Source: Clostridium sp.
GTDB taxonomy: Bacteria; Bacillota_A; Clostridia; Lachnospirales; Lachnospiraceae
Reading direction: 5' to 3'
Length of the DNA stretch: 11,400 bases
Assembly: GCA_023666975.1 (NCBI GenBank)
Contig: JAMPAW010000109.1
Coordinates: forward strand, 1-11,400
Below are positions 1 to 8,100 of this stretch, piece after piece. Each line of letters opens with the position of its first letter. Position 1 is the stretch's first letter. The notes under the pieces are model-generated. The model was not told the DNA's origin. It did not search any database and saw nothing but the letters and a program-made list of their open reading frames with translations. The translations under genes and the position numbers were made by a program.

Positions 1-1167
1 GACTGGAAATTGTTGCTTGAGGCAACAGAAAAAACACAATACCCTATTATTAAAACTGTGTGGAATGGTGTTATTAAAAATATTTTTGTAAAGGATGAAA
101 ACGCTAATATAGCGCTCTATTTATTAAATGAATTGAAGAAATCTATAATTGGGATATTAAATGCAAATGCAAATACAGCAAATAAACTTGGAGCAATAGC
201 GGGCATAAAAGAAGACTGTTCTTTTATGGAAGATAAATACTACAGCACTATAGAGGGTATTTTTGATATTTTTAATAGATATACGGTTAATGGAAATAAA
301 TTTATAGTTGCTGGAAGTACAGACTATTATACAGATTATACCCAAACTATAATTGACGAGGTGGAACGGTTTGACACAATGGATGCAAAAGATTCTTTTA
401 CTGTAGAAGATATGGGTTTTTTGTTAAATATTACGCATTTATATCGAACATATAAATATAATATCAACGAGAATAATACAAGTCCATTAATAGGAAGATT
501 TAATTCAAATAAAAAAGATTTTAAAACTATTTTTTTGCCATATCAAATAGGAGAAAAGAAAAGCATAATGGAATGTTTATTTGAAAGTAGTAATGTTTTG
601 GTTTGTGATGTAAGTAGAGCAAAGAAAGATATTAGAAGAATAATGGTAACATTTTTATGTGCAAAATTGTACAGCTGTTCGGTGAATTCCAAGAAAGATA
701 ATGTCTCCATGCATTTAGTGGTTGATGAGGCGCATAATTACTTATCTGCGCAAAAGTTGGATAAGGAAGATGCAATTGCCAAAACATGTATAGAAACTTT
801 TGAGAGTATAATAAAGGAAGGAAGAAAATTTGGAGTATTTCTTACTATGGCAACGCAAAGACCAAGTGATATTACACCAACTTTGTTATCTCAATCACAT
901 AACTATGTTATCCATAAACTTGTCAATCCAAAAGATATCGATATTATGAAGAATACAGTTCCGTTTATAGATGAGATGAGCATTGCCATGCTAAGTATTT
1001 TATCTCCGGGGCAAGCTATTTTTTCAGGTACGGCATTCAACAGACCTAATATTGTTCAGATTAAACTAGATGGTTCAAAGACAAAGGTCGAAAGTGACAC
1101 AATTAGGTTGATGGATATATGGAGTCGAAAGAAAAATTGTGATGGAAATTCATTTGAGATTGCCTAG
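1..1167 (+). CDS. HerA/DUF87-like ATPase, 3' part (5' end outside window)
   Basis: The reading frame is open from base 1, so the first in-frame TTG at 10 is not the real start and about 388 C-terminal residues are visible. A Walker B-type strand ending VVDEAHNYL (Asp/Glu at visible residues 242-243) is followed by a sensor-like segment ATQRPSDI, then SHNYVIHKLVNPKD and a closing SPGQAIFSG region. This is the usual layout of the C-terminal half of HerA/FtsK-superfamily DUF87 ATPases, which form hexameric DNA-pumping motors. The Walker A loop must lie upstream of the window. Family knowledge: such ATPases work with a nuclease (NurA in archaea) or, in bacterial defence systems, with SIR2 or DUF4297 effectors. 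No partner is visible here; if one exists it may lie upstream. The gene ends 265 bases before the next start, which has its own promoter. Confidence 0.8.
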   Translation, partial: DWKLLLEATEKTQYPIIKTVWNGVIKNIFVKDENANIALYLLNELKKSIIGILNANANTANKLGAIAGIKEDCSFMEDKYYSTIEGIFDIFNRYTVNGNKFIVAGSTDYYTDYTQTIIDEVERFDTMDAKDSFTVEDMGFLLNITHLYRTYKYNINENNTSPLIGRFNSNKKDFKTIFLPYQIGEKKSIMECLFESSNVLVCDVSRAKKDIRRIMVTFLCAKLYSCSVNSKKDNVSMHLVVDEAHNYLSAQKLDKEDAIAKTCIETFESIIKEGRKFGVFLTMATQRPSDITPTLLSQSHNYVIHKLVNPKDIDIMKNTVPFIDEMSIAMLSILSPGQAIFSGTAFNRPNIVQIKLDGSKTKVESDTIRLMDIWSRKKNCDGNSFEIA

Positions 1168-1242
1168 CAAACGAAAGGATAAGTTGTAAATAAAATGTTG
1201 ACATAAACATTCATATATTGTCTCGAGCAAGATAAAAAGCTA

Positions 1243-1271
1243 TTGATTTTTTGTAAGTGTATGAGTATAAT
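1243..1271 (+). promoter_or_regulatory. Sigma-A-type promoter for the AIPR gene
   Basis: TTGATT at 1243-1248 and a perfect TATAAT at 1266-1271 are separated by exactly 17 bases. Transcription would start near 1278, giving a leader of about 150 bases before the AIPR start codon. The promoter lies in the gap after the HerA-like gene, so the downstream genes need not depend on readthrough. Confidence 0.7.
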
Positions 1272-1380
1272 CAAAGTGTCTATAGGTGACATCCTATTAG
1301 ATGTACCAGTATCTTATGCAGATGTGGAAGAATAGTATAAATATATTTCGTCGGGTTTGGCTCGAGGTTTGTTTCTGTTA

Positions 1381-1410
1381 CTCTGCATCTGAAGGTGGCA
1401 GAGATTTTTT
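1381..1410 (+). promoter_or_regulatory. Terminator-like hairpin in the AIPR leader (possible attenuator)
   Basis: CTCTGC (1381-1386) pairs with GCAGAG (1398-1403) across an 11-base loop and is followed by A and six T's. It has the form of a weak intrinsic terminator, yet it lies between the promoter at 1243-1271 and the ribosome binding site at 1416-1422. An upstream segment TGCAGA (1317-1322) could pair with TCTGCA (1382-1387), which overlaps the left arm, so an alternative antiterminator pairing is possible. The stem is only 6 bp, so chance is not excluded. Confidence 0.4.
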
Positions 1411-1431
1411 ATTTTAAAGGAGATGTGGTTT

Positions 1432-2634
1432 ATGAAACAAATCAAATTGAGAGCAAAAGAATTTAAGAAAATGGCGAATCCTAATATGCCTGATAGCAAG
1501 CATGTAAAATATGTTTGTTATGTACAAGCAAGGAGTATTCCTCAGGAATTAGATCAGTGGATGGGAACAAACCCAAGAGAACAAAAAATGACTACGAATG
1601 TAGCGACTAAAATTAAAAATAGTTTAGCGGATAATTCCAATTTTCATGAATTGAACAGAGGAATTGTTATGTCGGCTGAAAAGGCAAAATGGGATAATCA
1701 GACAGAAGAATTGATATTAACTTTGGAAGATCCAGAAGTTCATGGAAATATTGATGGTGGACATACTCTTAGAGCTATTTTGGATGCTAAAAGCAAAAAC
1801 ACATTATCTGTAGATAGATATGTGTTTATGGAAATTATTGTGGGGTTAGATTGTCCAGTAGAGCTTGCTGCAGCAAGAAATACGTCGGTACAGGTAGATT
1901 TAAAGTCAATAGCAGAGCTGGAAAATAGTTTTGAGGTAATAAAAGATGCCTTTAAAGGCTTACCTTTTGCGGGTAGGATACAATACAAAATGAACGAACA
2001 TTATAATGACAGCAATATTTCGGAGATAGATGTTCGTGAAATAATTGCTATAATGATTATGTTTAGTCAAGAAATTTATCCATATAAGACAGCACAAGGT
2101 ATATTATCTGAAATACAACCAATTCAATGTTATTCGGGTAAGGAAGCAAGCCTGAGAAAATTCTTGAAATGTAATACTATGAATGAGGATAAACAAAAAG
2201 CAAACAGAGAACAGATGGTACGAAGAATGAAAACGATTATTCCTGATATATTTAAACTGTGGGAGGAGGTTGAAACAACGTTTGCAACTGTTTCTGGACA
2301 AGCCGGAAAGAGATATGGAACAAGAAAGTATTCAAAGTTTCATAATGGAGATATAGTTGGAAAATCGTTTTTTGAAGAAAATGATTTGAGCTATATTGTA
2401 CCTAAAGGACTTATGTATCCAATAGTTGGGGCATTTAGAGCGTTAATTTTAACAGATGAAGGAAGTGGGGAGTACTATTGGAAAAAGAACCCGATTGATG
2501 TGTGGAATGCTATAGGAACAAAGTTAGTTACAATATTACTTGATGAAAAAACAGAGAATCCAGATGTTCTTGCAAAAAATAGCAATTTATGGAGCAATTT
2601 GTTTAAAGAGGTATATATATATGCATATATGTAA
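1432..2634 (+). CDS. AIPR-family protein (putative abortive-infection / defence protein)
   Basis: A 400-residue protein. An ATG at 1423 is also in frame, but the ribosome binding site AAAGGAG (1416-1422) touches it directly; the ATG at 1432 has a normal 9-base spacing and is preferred. The central part resembles the AIPR family (PF10592): LNRGIVMSAEK, then a strand-rich stretch leading to NIDGGHT (residues 106-112), where family members usually have an N-G-x-QT or similar loop, then AARNTSVQVDLKSI (around 147-160), matching the family's N-T-Q segment. No transmembrane segment or signal peptide is seen. AIPR proteins are named from lactococcal phage resistance by abortive infection; their biochemical activity is not established to my knowledge. 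The gene is followed after 31 bases by a small gene on the same strand. The family call rests on motif resemblance only. Confidence 0.68.
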   Translation: MKQIKLRAKEFKKMANPNMPDSKHVKYVCYVQARSIPQELDQWMGTNPREQKMTTNVATKIKNSLADNSNFHELNRGIVMSAEKAKWDNQTEELILTLEDPEVHGNIDGGHTLRAILDAKSKNTLSVDRYVFMEIIVGLDCPVELAAARNTSVQVDLKSIAELENSFEVIKDAFKGLPFAGRIQYKMNEHYNDSNISEIDVREIIAIMIMFSQEIYPYKTAQGILSEIQPIQCYSGKEASLRKFLKCNTMNEDKQKANREQMVRRMKTIIPDIFKLWEEVETTFATVSGQAGKRYGTRKYSKFHNGDIVGKSFFEENDLSYIVPKGLMYPIVGAFRALILTDEGSGEYYWKKNPIDVWNAIGTKLVTILLDEKTENPDVLAKNSNLWSNLFKEVYIYAYM

Positions 2635-2665
2635 AAAAATATTAGAAAGAAGGGTGCAATATGGC

Positions 2666-2917
2666 ATGCAGGATAATCCGATGGGATTATATTCTGACTA
2701 TGATTCTTTTAAAAAGCATTTTGTAAGGTATTGGAAAAATGCACTAGACCTTTCCAGAGAAGATTCGGATGCAGTTAAAGACATCTTTGATGAAGAAATA
2801 TCCACTCAGGAGAGTTGTAAAAAGCTGGCGGTTACATCGGTATTTTTTGAAAATGGTAAAGCACTAACGATAAAGGATTGTTTAAATGCAATTTACGAAG
2901 TGTTGAAAATGGGTTAG
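2666..2917 (+). CDS. Small hypothetical protein, 83 residues
   Basis: I do not recognise this protein. The frame is open further upstream (to 2540), but that part overlaps the AIPR gene. The ATG at 2666 follows GAAAGAAGGG (2645-2654) at a plausible spacing, so it is taken as the start. The product is acidic in the middle (REDSDAVKDIFDEE, about residues 32-45), starts with an aromatic-rich helix-like segment (YDSFKKHFVRYW), and ends in a likely amphipathic helix (IKDCLNAIYEVLKM). It has no signal peptide or membrane segment and looks like a small soluble helical protein. Its place between the AIPR and AlbA_2 genes, on the same strand and with short gaps, suggests it is expressed with them. It could be a partner, inhibitor or immunity-like protein, but nothing in the sequence shows that. 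Confidence 0.6.
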   Translation: MQDNPMGLYSDYDSFKKHFVRYWKNALDLSREDSDAVKDIFDEEISTQESCKKLAVTSVFFENGKALTIKDCLNAIYEVLKMG

Positions 2918-3004
2918 GTGAAATTTAATTGCATTGGTGCTATTTTGCTGCCGGAAACCAATTTGAAAAACCAGTTAGAGAAGCAGGAGAAAGATAGTAA
3001 CTAA
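2918..3004 (+). other. Open 28-codon stretch: minicistron or gene remnant
   Basis: A GTG directly after the preceding TAG opens a 28-codon frame ending at TAA 3002-3004. Its second half reads like the charged tail of a real protein (LLPETNLKNQLEKQEKDSN). There is no convincing ribosome binding site. It may be the decayed end of a lost gene or chance. The rest of the gap up to 3053 holds only the AGGTGA ribosome binding site (3044-3049) of the next gene. Confidence 0.2.
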
Positions 3005-3053
3005 GTAAAATATGAACTGGAAAAAAGTAGTATAAAAGAAAGCAGGTGAATTC

Positions 3054-4586
3054 ATGGCAATTCCAACAAACATAAAAACATTACTATCCGGTGAGGTGGT
3101 TGAATGGGCCAGAATTGAATATAAAGAAAGTTGGGATGTAGCAGCTTCCTTAAAAACTATTTGTGCATTTGCAAATGATCTTGATAATTGGGGTGGTGGA
3201 TACATTGTTATAGGTGTGGAGGAGAAAGATGGTCGACCAGTGTACCCACTTAAGGGTGTACCAGTAGAAAAGCTTGATGATTACCAGAAGGAGATATTCA
3301 AAAAAAGTAAGCTGATTAGACCTGCATATATGCCAATTATTGGTGTGGAAACATACCAGGACAAGCATTTTATTGTGATTTGGTGTCCAGGAGGTGAAAC
3401 ACGCCCATATTCATCTCCGAAAACTATGAAGAAGGATAATAAAGAACGCATTCATTATATTCGTAAGTCTTCAAATACGGTGGAGCCTACAGATGATGAG
3501 GAAAAAGATTTGTTTAATCTTGCCAATAGAGTTCCCTTTGATGATCGTGTAAATCATCAGGCGGAGTTGTCGGATTTGAATATTACTCTCATTCAGAATT
3601 ATTTGAAAGAGATAAAAAGTTCTTTGTATGAGAAATCAAAAACAGGGGATTTTATAGAGGTGTGTCAGGATATGAATATTGTCAGTACACTGCCGGAATA
3701 TATTAAGCCTAAAAATGTTGGTTTGATGTTTTTTAGTATGGAACCAGACAAGTTTTTTCCGTATACTCAGATTGATGTGGTACAGTTTCCGAGCGGTTTG
3801 GGTGGCGATGATATTATCGAAAAAACATTTAAAGGTCCGATTCAGCAACAGCTTAGAGATGCTTTACAGTATATTCAAAATGTAATTATTACTGAAAAAG
3901 TAATAAAGCATCCAGACAGGGCAGAAGCAGACCGTTTCTTCAATTTTCCATATGCAGCAATAGAAGAGGCATTGTCCAATGCTGTTTACCATCGGGCATA
4001 TGATGAACGTGAGCCAATCGAGGTGCGTATAGAAAAGGACAGAATTGAAATTGTAAGCTTTCCTGGACCGGATCGATCAGTAACGATGGAAGGTTTAAAA
4101 AGTTATCGTGTATCGAACCGCCGATATAGAAATCGACGAATTGGCGACTTCCTAAAAGAGCTACACCTTACAGAAGGTAGAAATACTGGATTTAAGAAAA
4201 TTTTGGATGCATTGGATACGAATGGTTCTCCCAAACCGGAATTTGAGACGGATGAGGATAGAAGCTACTTTATAACGAGATTATTTATACATGAAGGGTT
4301 TACGAAGGAAGCGGATAGGCGAAGTTTGAACGAAGTATTAGAAAAAAATGAGCGAAGTTTGAGCGAAGTTTTGAGCGAAGTTTTATCAAAAAAAGAATTT
4401 GATAAGGTAATGCCTATCATCAAAGTTTTGGAAGTAAACGGCTGCGTTACACCGAAAGAAGCAGAAAGTATATGTGATAGATCCCCAGCAACCGTGAGAA
4501 GGTACTTAGGCATACTGACAGCTACAGGAGTTGTGGTAGCAGAGGGAAACACGAATAACAGTATCTATAAAGTGGTAAAGAAATAA
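3054..4586 (+). CDS. AlbA_2 (Schlafen-like) / GHKL-type ATP-binding protein with winged-helix C terminus
   Basis: 510 residues. The N-terminal domain (about residues 15-140) has the AlbA_2 pattern: E-Y-K-E-S-W, then ICAFAND, a glycine-rich turn (WGGGYIVIGVEE) and a strand with HFIVIWCPGG. The middle carries the HATPase_c_4-type segment seen in RecG-annotated regulators: EEALSNAVYHRAY (from residue 304), followed by IEVRIEKDRIEIVSFPGP. A low-complexity S-E-V-L linker (around residues 423-443) joins it to a winged-helix domain with CDRSPATVRRYLGIL as probable recognition helix. Proteins of this plan are often labelled as RecG-like helicases but lack helicase motifs. They are more likely ATP-binding regulators or nucleic-acid-processing proteins, and AlbA_2/Schlafen domains also occur in phage-defence loci. 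It is the third gene of the same-strand AT-rich block. Start: ATG 3054 after AGGTGA at 3044-3049. Confidence 0.82.
   Translation: MAIPTNIKTLLSGEVVEWARIEYKESWDVAASLKTICAFANDLDNWGGGYIVIGVEEKDGRPVYPLKGVPVEKLDDYQKEIFKKSKLIRPAYMPIIGVETYQDKHFIVIWCPGGETRPYSSPKTMKKDNKERIHYIRKSSNTVEPTDDEEKDLFNLANRVPFDDRVNHQAELSDLNITLIQNYLKEIKSSLYEKSKTGDFIEVCQDMNIVSTLPEYIKPKNVGLMFFSMEPDKFFPYTQIDVVQFPSGLGGDDIIEKTFKGPIQQQLRDALQYIQNVIITEKVIKHPDRAEADRFFNFPYAAIEEALSNAVYHRAYDEREPIEVRIEKDRIEIVSFPGPDRSVTMEGLKSYRVSNRRYRNRRIGDFLKELHLTEGRNTGFKKILDALDTNGSPKPEFETDEDRSYFITRLFIHEGFTKEADRRSLNEVLEKNERSLSEVLSEVLSKKEFDKVMPIIKVLEVNGCVTPKEAESICDRSPATVRRYLGILTATGVVVAEGNTNNSIYKVVKK
4319..4383 (+). repeat. Short repeats of GCGAAGTTT within the AlbA_2 gene
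   Basis: GCGAAGTTT occurs at 4319-4327, 4352-4360, 4363-4371 and 4375-4383, with a near copy at 4331-4338. Spacings of 11 and 12 bases mean the same string is read in two frames, as R-S-L and as S-E-V-L. The stretch lies in the linker between the ATPase region and the winged helix. Confidence 0.75.
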
Positions 4587-4607
4587 TGTAATAAAGGAGA
4601 TATCAAC

Positions 4608-4937
4608 ATGAGCGCAATGAAAAACATCACCAAAGCAGAAGTAATGGTTTTAAAGGAGCAGGTGGCATATCAGGAAGGACAGGTTGTAAGCAAAACGCTG
4701 GCACAAAATGAGCATTTAAGTGTTACGCTGTTTTCTTTTGATAAAGGGGAAGAAATCAGCACCCATGAGTCCGGCGGAGATGCGTTTGTCACCTGTCTCG
4801 ATGGTGTCGGCAAAATTACGATTGACGGAACAGACTATGAACTGCACGAGGGAGAATCCATTGTGATGCCGGCAAAGCATCCTCACGCAGTATTCGGGCA
4901 GGAGCGGTTCAAAATGCTGTTAGTGGTAGTATTTTAA
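4608..4937 (+). CDS. Small cupin-domain protein, 109 residues
   Basis: A single-domain cupin: a six-to-eight-strand barrel of the usual minimal length. Motif 1 runs from Gly48 to Gly66 with His53, but the second His of the canonical H-x-H is Ser55 and the Glu position holds Asp58. Motif 2 (GESIVMPAKHPH, residues 82-93) keeps the Gly and Pro and has His91 and His93. The metal site therefore looks altered, and binding or catalysis cannot be predicted. Small cupins of this type are usually annotated as cytoplasmic sugar- or stress-related proteins of unknown substrate. The ribosome binding site AAAGGAGA (4593-4600) sits 7 bases before the ATG. It lies only 21 bases after the AlbA_2 gene, yet its base composition is clearly richer in GC, so the short gap may mark an island edge, not a functional operon. 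Confidence 0.82.
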   Translation: MSAMKNITKAEVMVLKEQVAYQEGQVVSKTLAQNEHLSVTLFSFDKGEEISTHESGGDAFVTCLDGVGKITIDGTDYELHEGESIVMPAKHPHAVFGQERFKMLLVVVF

Positions 4938-5157
4938 TTGGAAGAACAGAGCTGGTGGCAAAGAGATAATGCAGGTTTGGTAATCATTCTATTAAAATTC
5001 CGGGAACCTTTTTGCCTTGGAAAGTATCCTATATTCAGAGGAATAATGTCTTGGTTATAGAATCTTCATATAGAGATGAGCAAAACTTAAGTTTTCACAA
5101 CTGGGTTTTGATAATCGTTAGTTTTACTCATCTCTATCTTCATAAGGAGGAGAACGC
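4938..5157 (+). promoter_or_regulatory. Intergenic leader with a 17-bp inverted repeat before the secreted-protein gene
   Basis: ATAGAGATGAGCAAAAC at 5070-5086 and GTTTTACTCATCTCTAT at 5121-5137 are inverted repeats matching at 16 of 17 positions, separated by 34 bases. The left arm overlaps a 14-bp perfect palindrome, AAAACTTAAGTTTT (5082-5095), which could fold instead. CTTCATA occurs just outside or overlapping each arm, at 5064-5070 and 5138-5144, as a direct repeat. The right arm ends 6 bases before AAGGAGG (5144-5150). No T-run follows, so it is not a normal terminator, and no convincing -35/-10 pair was found. It may be a 5' untranslated regulatory hairpin or a small inserted element. 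Nothing was seen in 4938-5063. Confidence 0.55.
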
Positions 5158-8100
5158 ATGTGGAAAAATGCTCTGAAAATAAATAGTCTGAAAGTGATAC
5201 TGCGGTACTGCGCATGCATCCTTTTGTCATTATGCGCCATTTGGTCAGTTGGCTTTCCTGCATACGCAGCAGAGGGGGAGCTTGCAGCACAAGAGAAGTA
5301 TGAGGAAAAGATTGACAAAGCAATCGGGCTGGCGGATCTGCTTCGGACATCACCCGAACTGTTGCACAATAAGCTGTATACAGCGGAGCAGGAGGTTGAG
5401 CTGCAGGCACTGGTGGATTCTGTCTGCGCTGGTCAGAGTACGGATTATATGAAAGTAGAGAGGCTTCTTCAATGCATCTATGAACGGCTGGAACCGGGTT
5501 CCTGCGAAGAACTGAATGCCTGGGATACGCTCTGTGACGGGGATAGCGGCTGGTACAATTCGTCAGGCGAGCTGGCAGGAACGAAAAATCAGGTGGGGGA
5601 GATGGAATACTGCTATACGTTTTATGATGTGTGCCGTCTGGAGGACATTCCCTGTTTTATTTTGGGCGGCGGAACAAAATACATTGCCATGGTTTATCTC
5701 GAGAAGGAGCCGGGTGCCGGAAAGGAATGGTATTTTGTCGATGTGGCATCCGAAAAAGAAACGTTTGTCACCATCAACAGGGAAAATGTCTATGAGAAAC
5801 TGGCGGAGAGAATCAGCTATCCAGACAGGCTGGCGTTGGATTACTATGATCAGTCACGGTATTACAGGGACTCCATTTTCCTGGAGAACTTATATGAGGA
5901 TGAAAGATCGGCGCCTAATTTAGTATATGACAGTGACACAGATACGGTAAAAGGCTATTTCCCAAATGGAGGCTATCTGGCAGCGGGGGAACAGTATGGC
6001 CGCACAGAATCCTATTTTGGGGACGACGGCGAGGCACCATCGGGTTTGATTGAGTCGAAGTACTATGACGAGGGGAAGGTAACGATTTATCGAAGCTATG
6101 CGGTGTATGGCGTGTTCCTGCGAGGCCGGGTAGAATGGGAAGGGGAGGAGTATGACCTGCAGGCCGAGTATGACAATAATATTCCTTTTTATGCCCAGAA
6201 TGCGGTGAAAACCGAGCCGGAGAGCGAAGAGCATAAAGCTTTTGTGAAAAATTACCAGAAACAGTTGGAGGATAAGGCGATTGCAGTCGCGGATGCCCTG
6301 CTGGCAGATGAAAACTATATCTGGAAGGACTTATATTTTCCCAAGGAAGAAGATGAAAAGCTTGTCCGGGATGCGGTTGAGCAAGCGCTGGACTGGGATT
6401 ACATACAGAGTTCAGAACTTAGCCAGATCGCATTTGAGAATGTGGGGATTCCTTATGTCCCATGGGAGGAGCAGTCTCCGGAGTTTATGGATAAGGCAAA
6501 AGCACAGGCAATTTTATTGTATATAAAAAGAAATGTGGAATCCGTTGAACATGGGTTTTGGGATGCAACTAGCGCTGATGTTCTGAGAGGCAAAGCGGGA
6601 ATATGCGCCGGTATTGCCATTTTGTTTCGGGATATGTGCGTGATCGCGGATATTCCCTGTTTCCGGCTGCAGTGTGCGCTCAATATGAAACTGGGGGATT
6701 CCTATTTTTTAGACCATATAGATAATATGATTAAAGTAGGGGACGAGTGGCTGTTCTGTGACCCGACGAACGTAGGCCTGATTGGGAAAGGCGGCTGTAT
6801 TCAGGCGGGTTTTATGGATGGATATGATGCGCAATATAATACGTTAGGTGATACGAAACTGATTTATATCGACCGTGAAGTCGCGTGCAAAAACAATTAC
6901 CTCAAGTGGGAAGGTTACGGTACCATGCCAAAGGATTACTTTGAGTTTGATGATGATGGGACACTGGCAATCTACCGCCGGTACCGCTGGGGTGAGCCGA
7001 TGAAAACCAGCATGACGGATGAAAATGGCAGATATACGCGGGAGAACGGCCTGCATACCATAGATGTCAAGGAGGAAACGGATGGGGTCGAAACCGTGAC
7101 AAGATATGCCTATTATTACCAGAATCTTAGGAATCTGCAAGGCAGGCAGACCATTGATGGAACAGAATATGATTTCAGTACGAATATCACAGGCGAAGGG
7201 CATGGGTATCACAAGCTGCAGGAGGTGTCCCGGAGATATGCGATTGGCTATCTGGATTTCCAGCCTCTGGCAGACCAGCCCTACCATAAGGATGGGGTTT
7301 GCCCGATGCCTGAGATTTACCACGGCGATAAGAAGCTGGAATTGGGAAAAGATTTTGAGATTGTGGAATACAGGAATAACAAGGAACTCTCAACCAATTG
7401 GGATGCCACGTATAAGGTAAAGGGGCTCGGCGATTATTTCGGGGAAGCTGCCCGGCAGTTTAAGATTACAGCGGCAGATGTTTCCCAGCTGGACGTGAAG
7501 CTGTCCCAGACAAGTTTTATCTGGAAACCGTCTGGCCTTACCGGGCCGGAAGTCGAAGTGCCGGGGCTGGACAGTGAGGATTATAAAGTGGAGTATGTTG
7601 ATTCCAATAAAGTCGGTACTGCAAGCGTAGTTGTAACCGGCAGGATGAATTCCAAAACCCGCAAAACAAATGTCACAGGCTCTGTTACCTTAGAGTATGA
7701 GATTTTACCATACCAGATGCAGGCAGAGGACATACAGGCGGAATATACCGAAACCACATATAACGGAAGCGTGCAAAAACCGGAGGTTACAGTTGCGGGA
7801 TTTGACCAATATGCAAAAAAATACTATGTTGACGTTTCTTATGAGAAAATGGTCGATGGCGCATGGCAGGAGACAGAACCGAAGGAAGCCGGTGTATACA
7901 GGATCGCTGTGCAGATGACCGATAATGTGGAACTGATAAAGGACGGTGAAACAATCCCCAACACATATTATATCGGTTATTCCATTCAGCCAGGGGGCAG
8001 CAGCACCACCCCGGAACTAACGCTTATCACGGATGGTATCACATTAGCAGTGGGTAAAACAGCCTATATAACAGCCTTTATATCGCCGGCGAGTGCAGCG

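Noticed and set aside
1198..1219. TTGACA at 1198-1203 as a -35 element
   Set aside because: The only nearby -10-like sequence (TATATT 1214-1219) is 10 bases away, too close for a promoter.
1423..1431. Earlier ATG for the AIPR gene
   Set aside because: The ribosome binding site directly abuts it, leaving no spacing; the ATG at 1432 is correctly spaced.
4319..4383. CRISPR-like repeats
   Set aside because: Units are about 9-12 bases, inside a coding frame, without spacers of constant length.
6844..7323. Minus-strand open frame of 159 codons
   Set aside because: It is antisense to the second transglutaminase-like unit, with no ribosome binding site or recognisable protein; taken as a shadow.
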